A stretch of 64,000 nt of DNA from CADCVT01 sp036389485 (GTDB lineage: Bacteria > Actinomycetota > Thermoleophilia > Solirubrobacterales > Solirubrobacteraceae): NCBI GenBank assembly GCA_036389485.1, contig DASVPR010000026.1, positions 20,409 to 84,408 on the forward strand, in the 5' to 3' direction. Position 1 is the first letter of the stretch. Every line of letters begins with the position of its first letter. Positions 1 to 6,169 of this stretch are shown piece after piece. Below the pieces are notes generated by a model. It had not been told where the DNA came from. It saw nothing but the letters and a program-made list of their open reading frames with translations, and ran no database searches. The translations under genes were made by a program, and so were the position numbers.

Positions 1-20
1 ACGTGGCGCGCGGCGTCGAC

Positions 21-725
21 TCATGCTCCGTCGCCGGCGGCCGCCTCGATCGCGGCACGGAGCTGCTCGGCGCCGACGGTCTTCGGCCGGCCGCCGCCAC
101 GGCTGACGAGGAACGTCGGCGTCCCCGGTACGGCGATCCGCTGCCCGATCGCGGTGTCCTCGCGCAGCCTGCGCTCGACGGCCGGATCGCCGCGCTGCTG
201 GAGCGCGCGGTCGACGTCGAGCCCCTGAACGCTCGCGCCGACCTCGCGCAGGAACGCGTCGGTGACGTAGCCCGAGTTCTCGGGCCGCTGGCGGGCGTAG
301 AAGCTCTCGGCGAAGTCCCACTGCCGGTTCTGCAGCCCCGCGGCCGCGGTCGCCTGCCCGGCCGGCACCGAGTCCGGCCCCAGGAACGCGAGCACGCGCA
401 TCCTCATCCGCACCCGCCCGGGCCGCACGAAGTCGCTCACGATCCCGGGCAGATCGCGCGTCGCGAACCGTGCGCAGAACGGGCACTGGAGGTCGAGGAA
501 CTCCTCTACCACGACCGGCGCCCCGGCCCGCCCGAGCCACGGCCCGTCCTGCGGGATGCCCGCGAACAGCGACGGCTCGCCTCGCGACGCACGCTCCTCG
601 TCGCCCGATTCGCCGAGCAGGACCGTGGCGAGCACCACGACCACCGCAACCACGAGGACCCCGCCGAGCAGGAAGAGCCGCCGCCTCGTCTCGTCATCCG
701 AGCGCACCGCGGAATCATCGGCCAC
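21..725 (-). CDS. Membrane-anchored DsbA-like thioredoxin-fold protein
   Basis: 234-residue protein of the DsbA/Thioredoxin_4 family, probably an extracytoplasmic thiol-disulfide oxidoreductase. One membrane anchor lies at about residues 17-37, followed by a thioredoxin fold with the active-site motif CPFC at 81-84 (context FLDLQCPFC) and the cis-Pro loop VPGTPTF near the C-terminus. I chose the GTG at 725. The frame stays open to 908, but that extension only translates the GGGGACTGTCCCC repeat array and is not protein-like. The substrate is unknown. Divergent from the RAYT gene across the repeat array. Family assignment is firm; redox direction is inference. Confidence 0.85.
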   Translation of the reverse strand: MADDSAVRSDDETRRRLFLLGGVLVVAVVVVLATVLLGESGDEERASRGEPSLFAGIPQDGPWLGRAGAPVVVEEFLDLQCPFCARFATRDLPGIVSDFVRPGRVRMRMRVLAFLGPDSVPAGQATAAAGLQNRQWDFAESFYARQRPENSGYVTDAFLREVGASVQGLDVDRALQQRGDPAVERRLREDTAIGQRIAVPGTPTFLVSRGGGRPKTVGAEQLRAAIEAAAGDGA

Positions 726-746
726 CGACCCGCGGAAAGCGGCAGA

Positions 747-851
747 GGGGACTGTCCCCGCAATATGAAGGGGACTGTCCCCGGATTGTGAAGGGGACTG
801 TCCCCGGTTTGTGAAGGGGACTGTCCCCGCAATGTGAAGGGGACTGTCCCC
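747..851. repeat. REP-like array: five GGGGACTGTCCCC units at exact 23-bp period
   Basis: Five perfect copies of the 13-bp dyad GGGGACTGTCCCC start at 747, 770, 793, 816 and 839, always 23 bp apart. The 10-bp spacers follow the form GNNNTRTGAA (GCAATATGAA, GGATTGTGAA, GGTTTGTGAA, GCAATGTGAA). Each unit can fold as a 5-bp stem with a CTG loop. The array ends about 40 bp before the RAYT gene, the arrangement known for REP/BIME elements mobilised by RAYTs. Further copies occur at 12638-12706 and 32533-32545. Confidence 0.9.
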
Positions 852-892
852 CCGAGGGGGCGAGGTCTCGTCACGTGGGGGCTCGTGTGGGC

Positions 893-1432
893 GTGCCGCG
901 AAAGCCACGGGCAGAGATCGAGCCGGGTCTTCATCACGTCTTCGCGCGCGGCAACAACCGCTGCGACGTGTTCCTCGACGACGTCGATCGCCGCGTGTAC
1001 CTCGGGCTCCTCGTACAGGTCACGCGCCGCCGCGCGTGGCGCTGCCTCGCGTACTGCCTGATGAAGAACCACGTCCATCTCCTCCTCGAGACGGTTCCGC
1101 CCCAGCTCGGCGCCGGGATGCGAGACCTCCACGGCCGCTACGCGCAGCACTTCAACCGCAGGCATCGGCGCATCGGCCACCTCTTCGGCGGCCGCTTCGG
1201 CGCCGTTCGCATCGAGGACGACGCACAGCTCTGGATGACCGTCGCCTACATCGCGCGCAACCCGGTGGATGCCGGCTACTGCCGCGCGGCCGACGAGTGG
1301 CGCTGGAGCAGCCACGGCGCATCGACAACGCAGACGGCGGACCCGTGCACGGATCGTCCGCGACTGCTCGAGTACTTCGCGGCGTACGGCGGGCCGCCGG
1401 AAGAGCGCTACCGGGAGTGCGTCACGGGCTAG
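893..1432 (+). CDS. REP-associated tyrosine transposase (RAYT, Y1/IS200-like)
   Basis: About 179 residues of the Y1_Tnp (TnpA_REP) single-strand transposase family. The HUH motif is in NHVHLL (H60 and H62), and the likely nucleophile is Tyr83 in HGRYAQHFN. Other family motifs visible are HHVFARGNN near the start, LAYCLMKNH, GHLFGGRF and YIARNPVDAG. The GTG at 893 is preferred over one at 875 because family members begin MPRKPR. RAYTs are thought to nick and spread REP palindromes; the adjacent 23-bp-period array is the obvious substrate. The gene looks intact. Single-copy domestication is typical of RAYTs. Confidence 0.88.
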   Translation: MPRKPRAEIEPGLHHVFARGNNRCDVFLDDVDRRVYLGLLVQVTRRRAWRCLAYCLMKNHVHLLLETVPPQLGAGMRDLHGRYAQHFNRRHRRIGHLFGGRFGAVRIEDDAQLWMTVAYIARNPVDAGYCRAADEWRWSSHGASTTQTADPCTDRPRLLEYFAAYGGPPEERYRECVTG

Positions 1433-1857
1433 GCCGCCCGATCCGCCATCTCCTCCGCCGCCAGCTGCGCGTCGAGGACGTGGTGCGGCTCCGCCCGGTC
1501 GTAGCGCAGGACCGTCGCGCCGGCGTCGGCGAGGACGGTCGCGGCGGCGCCGGCGAGCGGCACGCCCGCCGGGACCAGCGCGATGACCGGGACGCCCCGG
1601 GTCGCCGCGAGCGCGACCTCGACCGGGATGTCGCGCTCCGGGCGGACGAGGTCGCAGACGACGACGGAGGCCGAGGAGACGCCCTCGATCCGGTCCGGGT
1701 GGATGCCGACCTCCTCCCCGGGCTCGGACACGACGGTCCGGTAGCCGAACTCCGCGAGGACCGCCGCGAGGCGCGCGTCGCGCCGGCGGCGGGTCGAGCC
1801 CTCGCCGAGAGAGGCGACGTAGGCGAGCGGGGCGGCGGGGGCGATGGCGAGGGACAT
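1429..1857 (-). CDS. Nucleoside 2-deoxyribosyltransferase-like Rossmann protein
   Basis: 142 residues from the ATG at 1857. The sequence alternates hydrophobic strands and helices; the central ASVVVCDLVRPERDIPVEV followed by ARGVPVIALVPAG-type strands resembles the nucleoside 2-deoxyribosyltransferase/TIR-like fold, in which an Asp-rich strand end and a Glu on the next helix bind nucleotide sugars. The catalytic assignment is not secure. It converges on the RAYT gene with a 4-bp overlap. A half-length paralogue is at 4860-5048. Confidence 0.6.
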   Translation of the reverse strand: MSLAIAPAAPLAYVASLGEGSTRRRRDARLAAVLAEFGYRTVVSEPGEEVGIHPDRIEGVSSASVVVCDLVRPERDIPVEVALAATRGVPVIALVPAGVPLAGAAATVLADAGATVLRYDRAEPHHVLDAQLAAEEMADRAA

Positions 1858-1916
1858 GCTGTCAGAGGGATCCCCGCGGAGGGCCACGTGACGGCCGAAG
1901 TTGGACGCTTGACCGA

Positions 1917-1922
1917 TACTTC
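1917..1922 (+). promoter_or_regulatory. Putative -10 element (TACTTC) for a leaderless transcript
   Basis: TACTTC ends 6 bp before the ATG at 1929, and no Shine-Dalgarno sequence is present. The spacing suggests transcription starts at or next to the start codon. Confidence 0.4.
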
Positions 1923-1928
1923 CCCGCC

Positions 1929-2735
1929 ATGGCCACGAGGACGGAGTCGGAGGTGCAGGGCGCCCGCGGGCGGATCGTGGTGCACGAATGGCGCGGCGAG
2001 GACCCGCGGTTCGTCGCGCTCCTCTCCCACGGCTACGGCGAGCACGCCGGCCGCTACGAGCACGTCGCGCAGCGCCTGGTCGCCGAAGGCGCGGCCGTCT
2101 ACGCGCCCGACCACCTCGGCCACGGGCGGTCCGAGGGGGAGCGCGTCCACGTCGACGACGGCGAGGACTTCAGCGCCGACCTGCACCGGGTCGCGGAGAA
2201 GGCGCGGGCGGAGCACCCGGGCCTGCCGGTCGTCCTGATCGGCCACTCGATGGGCGGCCTGATCGCGACCCGCTACGCCCAGAGGCACCCGGGCGAGCTG
2301 CAGGCGCTCGTCCTCTCCGGCCCCGCGGTCGGCGGCGCGCCCGAGCTCGAGATGCTCCTCACGCTCGAACCGATCCCGGAGGTGCCGATCGACCCGGCCG
2401 TCCTCTCGCGGGACGCGACCGTCGGCCAGGCGTACATGGACGACCCGCTCGTCTGGCACGGCCCCTTCAAGCGCTCGATGCTCCAGGCGCTCGTGACGGC
2501 CGTCAACGCGGTGGCGGAGGGACCGAGCCTCGGCGACGTCCCCACGCTGTGGATCCACGGCGAGGACGACCAGCTCGTCCCGCTGGCGGCGACGCGGCCC
2601 GCGATCGAGAAGGTCAAGGGCCCGAACTTCGAGGAGAAGGTCTACCCCGGCGCGCGGCACGAGGTCTTCAACGAGACGAACTCCGAAGAGGTCCTCGACG
2701 ACGTGGTGGCGTTCGTGAGGCGGGCGCTCGGCTAG
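1929..2735 (+). CDS. Monoacylglycerol lipase / lysophospholipase (alpha/beta hydrolase)
   Basis: 268-residue serine hydrolase of the Hydrolase_4 family, without a signal peptide, so probably cytoplasmic. The oxyanion region is HGYGEHAGRY (34-43), followed by the family hallmark DHLGHGRSEG (61-70). The nucleophile is Ser108 in GHSMGG, the acid is probably Asp214 in GEDDQLVP, and the base is His244 in GARHEVF. Expected reaction: hydrolysis of monoacylglycerols or lysophospholipids to free fatty acid. Length and all motifs fit the family. Followed after 11 bp by a small Cys-rich protein. Confidence 0.9.
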   Translation: MATRTESEVQGARGRIVVHEWRGEDPRFVALLSHGYGEHAGRYEHVAQRLVAEGAAVYAPDHLGHGRSEGERVHVDDGEDFSADLHRVAEKARAEHPGLPVVLIGHSMGGLIATRYAQRHPGELQALVLSGPAVGGAPELEMLLTLEPIPEVPIDPAVLSRDATVGQAYMDDPLVWHGPFKRSMLQALVTAVNAVAEGPSLGDVPTLWIHGEDDQLVPLAATRPAIEKVKGPNFEEKVYPGARHEVFNETNSEEVLDDVVAFVRRALG

Positions 2736-2738
2736 CTT
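2733..2738 (+). promoter_or_regulatory. Putative -10 element (TAGCTT)
   Basis: TAGCTT overlaps the lipase stop codon and ends 8 bp before the ATG at 2747, with no Shine-Dalgarno site between. It fits the leaderless pattern seen repeatedly in this window. Confidence 0.35.
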
Positions 2739-2746
2739 TCACCGGG

Positions 2747-2959
2747 ATGGCCACGCGCACCGTCCCGCCCAACGTCGCCCCGGGCTCGTTCAGCGTCCCC
2801 CGCCGCAACGCGGAGGGGTTCGACGAGCTGTGCCACCTGGTGGAGGAGGACGACTTCGACACCGCGCTCTGCGGCCAGGACGTGACCGGCTACCCGTGGA
2901 ACCCGCCGTGGCCGCTGTGCGAGGCGTGCCTGGCGATCTCCGACGGGCGCCAGAACTGA
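2747..2959 (+). CDS. Small Cys-rich protein, DUF3039-like zinc-knuckle pattern
   Basis: 70 residues. Cys29-His30, Cys42 in ALCG, and Cys58/Cys61 in LCEAC give an H/C...C...CxxC layout that resembles the actinobacterial DUF3039 proteins (His, then ALCG, then PxCxxC), which probably bind zinc. Function unknown. It sits between a lipase and an M1 peptidase, 8 bp upstream of the latter, and may be co-transcribed with it. Confidence 0.7.
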   Translation: MATRTVPPNVAPGSFSVPRRNAEGFDELCHLVEEDDFDTALCGQDVTGYPWNPPWPLCEACLAISDGRQN

Positions 2960-2967
2960 GCAGCGGG

Positions 2968-4872
2968 ATGAGGACCATCGCGCTCGTCACCGCGGCCGCG
3001 CTCGCGGTGGCGGCTGCGCCGGCGGAAGGCGCGAAGCGCAAGCGGACGAAGCGCCCCGCGCTGGCGGTCACCTCGATCGTCATCCCCGTCGGCCGCGCCG
3101 CGCTCGACCCGCAGAGGACGCTCACGCTCCGCGGCCGCATCGCCAACCGCGGCCGCCGGACGAAGCGCGTGGTCCTGACGTTCGCCGCCCGCACGACGCG
3201 CGCGCGCCGCGGCAACGCCTACGCGCTCGGGGCGCGCAACGTGCTCGTCGTCCGCGGCCGCAGCGCGAAGCGGTTCCGGGTGACGGTGCTGCCCTCCGCA
3301 CGCGTCCCGACGGGCCGCCGGCTGTACGTGACCGCGTGCGTCCGGCGCCGCGTGAGGGCGAAGGCGCGCTGCCGCACGTCGAGGCGCACGATCGTGTTCG
3401 CCCCGCGCCGCGGCGAGGGGCCGCCGCGCGACCTGCCGCCCTCCCAGATCCCGCCCGCGCAGCAGCCCGCGCCGAACCCCCCGTCTGGCACGACGCCCGC
3501 GCCGTCGCCCTACACGCCCGGCGCCCGCACCGCCGGCGACCGCCTCTTCCCCCAGATCGGCAACGGCGGCTACGATGCGCAGCACTACGACCTGGACCTC
3601 CAGTACGAGCCGATCATGGACCTCATCCTCGCCACCGCGACGATCGAGGCGAAGGCGACGCAGAACCTGTCCGAGTTCTCGTTCGACCTCCAGACCATGG
3701 ACGCGGGCACGGTCAAGGTCGACGGCGCCGACGCGAACTTCACGCAGGAGGGCAACAAGCTGATCGTCACGCCGCCGAAGCCGATCGACGCGGGCCAGAC
3801 GTTCACGACGACCGTCGGCTACGGCGGCATCGCCACGCCGTACCAGGATCCCGACGAGTCCTACGAGGGCTTCCTCCCCACGAGCGACGGCGCGTACGTC
3901 GTCAACGAGCCCATCGGCGCGATGACGTGGTTCCCCAACAACAACGTCCCGACCGACAAGGCGCTCTACGACATCACGGTCACCGTGCCCCCGGGGAGCA
4001 CGGTCTTCGGCAACGGCCGGCTGGTGAGCATGGAGACGACGAGCGGCGGAGCGACCTGGCACTGGCGCGAGGACAGGCCGATGGCCAGCTACCTCGTCAC
4101 CGCCACCAACGGCGCCTTCTCGCGGACGACCGACACCAGCGACCCGGACGTCACCTACGAGTACGGCGTCGACCCGAGCTCGCCCGGCGGCACGGTCGTC
4201 CCGCTGCAGGACCTCGAGCTGTCGCCCGACATCGTCGAGTTCTTCGAGGACACGCTCGGCGTGCCGTACCCGTTCAGCTCGTCGGGCGGCGTCAACGACA
4301 TGCCGCCGGCCGCGCTCGCGACCGCGCCGTACGCGCTCGAGTCCCAGACGCGGCCGATGTACCTGATCAAGCCCGGCCCGACGACCGTCGCGCACGAGCT
4401 CGCCCACCAGTGGTTCGGCGACAGCGTCTCGCCCGCCCAGTGGGCGGACATCTGGCTGAACGAGGGACCGGCCGAGTTCTACTCGTGGCTGTGGGACGAG
4501 CGGGTCAACGACGCCGACACCACCGAGCAGAAGTTCGACGAGTTCTACGACGACCCGGACTTCGACTGGAGCGTCCCGCCCGCGAACCCGCAGGCCGACG
4601 AGATCTTCCTGAGCGACCCGATGTACAACCGCGGCGCGATGGTGATGGAGGCGCTGCGCGAGATCCTCGGCGAGCAGAAGTTCCTCGAGCTGAACAAGGC
4701 GTGGCTCGAGCGCCACGCCTACAGCCACGCCTCGACCGCCGACTTCATCGAGCTGTTCCGCGACGAGGGCGGCGCCGACCCGGGCCAGATGAACCTGTTC
4801 TTCGCCCAGTGGCTCTACGGCCGCATCAAGCCGGCGATCAACCCCGACAACTTCGCGACCTACACGCCGTAG
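2968..4872 (+). CDS. Secreted M1-family zinc metallopeptidase
   Basis: 634 residues. A signal peptide (1-22, ending in AEGA) is followed by a basic CARDB-like beta domain to about residue 155, a Pro-rich linker, then an M1 aminopeptidase-like core. The zinc site is HELAHQWFGD (His476, Glu477, His480) with the third ligand Glu499 in NEGPAEF, exactly 18 residues after the second His. The substrate-binding motif usually written GAMEN is represented by YALESQTRP, as in other actinobacterial M1 proteins. It should hydrolyse peptides outside the cell. The C-terminal armadillo domain of classical aminopeptidase N is absent. Confidence 0.92.
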   Translation: MRTIALVTAAALAVAAAPAEGAKRKRTKRPALAVTSIVIPVGRAALDPQRTLTLRGRIANRGRRTKRVVLTFAARTTRARRGNAYALGARNVLVVRGRSAKRFRVTVLPSARVPTGRRLYVTACVRRRVRAKARCRTSRRTIVFAPRRGEGPPRDLPPSQIPPAQQPAPNPPSGTTPAPSPYTPGARTAGDRLFPQIGNGGYDAQHYDLDLQYEPIMDLILATATIEAKATQNLSEFSFDLQTMDAGTVKVDGADANFTQEGNKLIVTPPKPIDAGQTFTTTVGYGGIATPYQDPDESYEGFLPTSDGAYVVNEPIGAMTWFPNNNVPTDKALYDITVTVPPGSTVFGNGRLVSMETTSGGATWHWREDRPMASYLVTATNGAFSRTTDTSDPDVTYEYGVDPSSPGGTVVPLQDLELSPDIVEFFEDTLGVPYPFSSSGGVNDMPPAALATAPYALESQTRPMYLIKPGPTTVAHELAHQWFGDSVSPAQWADIWLNEGPAEFYSWLWDERVNDADTTEQKFDEFYDDPDFDWSVPPANPQADEIFLSDPMYNRGAMVMEALREILGEQKFLELNKAWLERHAYSHASTADFIELFRDEGGADPGQMNLFFAQWLYGRIKPAINPDNFATYTP

Positions 4873-5048
4873 CGCACGACCGTGGCGCACTCCTCCAGCA
4901 GCTCGGCGATCCAGCCGTCGATGCGCGCCCCCGCCGAGACGTGCGCGACGATCGGGACGCCGCGCGCCGCGGCGGCGACCACCGCGTCGGGGATGCCGGC
5001 GTCGGCATCGACGTGCCATTCGAGCGGTGCGGAGTCGGCGGAGCGCAT
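4860..5048 (-). CDS. Half-length paralogue of the deoxyribosyltransferase-like protein
   Basis: 62 residues from the ATG at 5048. The stretch ARGVPIVAHVSAG and the ending ATVVRYG align with TRGVPVIALVPAG and ATVLRYD of the 142-residue protein at 1429-1857, so this is its C-terminal half only. The upstream sequence shows no N-terminal half. It may be a degraded duplicate or a small surviving domain. It overlaps the 3' end of the M1 peptidase gene (13 bp, convergent). Confidence 0.5.
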   Translation of the reverse strand: MRSADSAPLEWHVDADAGIPDAVVAAAARGVPIVAHVSAGARIDGWIAELLEECATVVRYGV

Positions 5049-5110
5049 GCCGCAGGTGTTCCCGCCGGCGCGCGCCGGACCGCGCGCCCTGGACGGGTGA
5101 TCGACCTCTT

Positions 5111-5944
5111 CTAGTGCCCGTCGTACACGACGATCGGCTCGCGCTGCTCGAGGTCGAGCTTCATGCGCCGCGCGACGATCCCCGTGATCGTCCACTCCAC
5201 CACGCTGTGCGGCGCCTGGGCCGTCGGGCCGGGGTTGACGGGCACGACGAACGAGAACGGGAACTGGTGCGTCTGCCCGGCGGCCAGCTCCTGCGGGCCG
5301 GCGACCTCGACCTCGACGACGTCCTTGTTGCGCTCGAGCTTGTGGTCGTCGTCGTGGTAGCGGCAGTGGCGCGAGAGCTTGACCTTGACGGCCTGCGTCT
5401 TCACGTCCTCATCGGGCGTGACGGTGATGACGCCCTCGAGCGGCTGGTTCCCGCCCGCCGAGGCCGGCAGGTCCTCGAAGCCGACGCCGTCCTTCCCGGG
5501 CGGGATCGACCGCTTCTCGGAAGGGACCGCCGAGGCGGGAAGCCGCACCGGCATCCGGATGCTCGCCTTGGCGTCGAAGCCGCCCTCGCGGTCGATGTTC
5601 GCCCACGCCCACCAGCTGACGGCCTCGGCCGACTCCGGCGGCAGCCCCTCGGGCACGCGGAAGGTGAACTCGTGCTCGCCGGCCTGGAGCGGGAGGTCCT
5701 GCGCGTCCTCGTGCATGCTCACCGCGCGCCAGACGGTGTCCCACTCGTCGTCCTGGCGGTCCCACTCCTTCGTCAGGTAGTCGTTCACGCAGCGGATCCC
5801 GGCACGACCGCCGCGCGCCTTCTTGTCGATCTCGCCTTCGACGACGACCCGCACGCGCACCTCCCCGCCCGGCGTCGGCTCGGCGGGGTCGGCGGTCACG
5901 GAGAGCTTGGGGCGCTTGCCCTTGAAGATGTCGAGGAAGCCCAT
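5111..5944 (-). CDS. Spo0M-like arrestin-fold protein
   Basis: 277 residues. The opening MGFLDIFKGKRPKLSV and the tandem beta-sandwich pattern (GGEVRVRVVVEG ... ITVTPDEDVKTQAVKVKL ... WTITGIVARRMKLD) match the sporulation-control Spo0M family, which adopts an arrestin/Vps26 fold. Spo0M influences sporulation and cytoskeleton in Bacillus; in actinobacteria the role is undefined. No signal peptide, so cytoplasmic. Divergent from a small membrane protein, with both starts inside one imperfect inverted repeat. Confidence 0.8.
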   Translation of the reverse strand: MGFLDIFKGKRPKLSVTADPAEPTPGGEVRVRVVVEGEIDKKARGGRAGIRCVNDYLTKEWDRQDDEWDTVWRAVSMHEDAQDLPLQAGEHEFTFRVPEGLPPESAEAVSWWAWANIDREGGFDAKASIRMPVRLPASAVPSEKRSIPPGKDGVGFEDLPASAGGNQPLEGVITVTPDEDVKTQAVKVKLSRHCRYHDDDHKLERNKDVVEVEVAGPQELAAGQTHQFPFSFVVPVNPGPTAQAPHSVVEWTITGIVARRMKLDLEQREPIVVYDGH

Positions 5945-5984
5945 GGCGCGCGGAGGGTAGCGCCATGTACTCTCCGCGCCATGG
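5941..5984. promoter_or_regulatory. Divergent start region with inverted repeat and two -10-like hexamers
   Basis: The arms at 5941-5955 and 5972-5984 (CTCCGCGCCATGG and its near complement with a 2-bp insertion) contain the start codons of both divergent genes. TACCCT on the minus strand (5954-5959) and TACTCT on the plus strand (5968-5973) each lie 7-9 bp before their start codon. Either a shared operator or simply two symmetrical leaderless starts. Confidence 0.4.
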
Positions 5985-6169
5985 AAGACCTCTGGCTGAT
6001 GATCCGGATCTTCTTGATCGTGCTCGCGTGGGGCGGCCTGCTGCTGCTCGCGGGGTACGGCCTCGAGATGGCGTCCCGCGCGTTCGGCCGCAGGCCTACC
6101 GCCGGGGCCGGGGCCGGGGCGCCCGCGGCGCCCCCGGACGACACGTCCGGTAAGCCCGCTTCGCCCTGA
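5981..6169 (+). CDS. Small single-span membrane protein
   Basis: 62 residues. The hydrophobic segment at about 5-28 (WLMIRIFLIVLAWGG...) is followed by a short basic stretch and an Ala/Gly/Pro-rich tail. No recognisable domain. The 3' end overlaps the end of the convergent hydrolase gene by 74 bp. A real gene is supported by the start context and TM segment only. Confidence 0.5.
   Translation: MEDLWLMIRIFLIVLAWGGLLLLAGYGLEMASRAFGRRPTAGAGAGAPAAPPDDTSGKPASP

Noticed and set aside
747..851. Regular short repeats as a CRISPR array
   Set aside because: The repeat unit is a 13-bp dyad with 10-bp spacers that are nearly identical to each other; no cas genes; a RAYT is adjacent.
726..908. N-terminal extension of the DsbA-like protein and other frames reading through the array
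   Set aside because: They translate the repeats (GDSPLHIAGTVP type sequence); the real domain begins at the GTG at 725.
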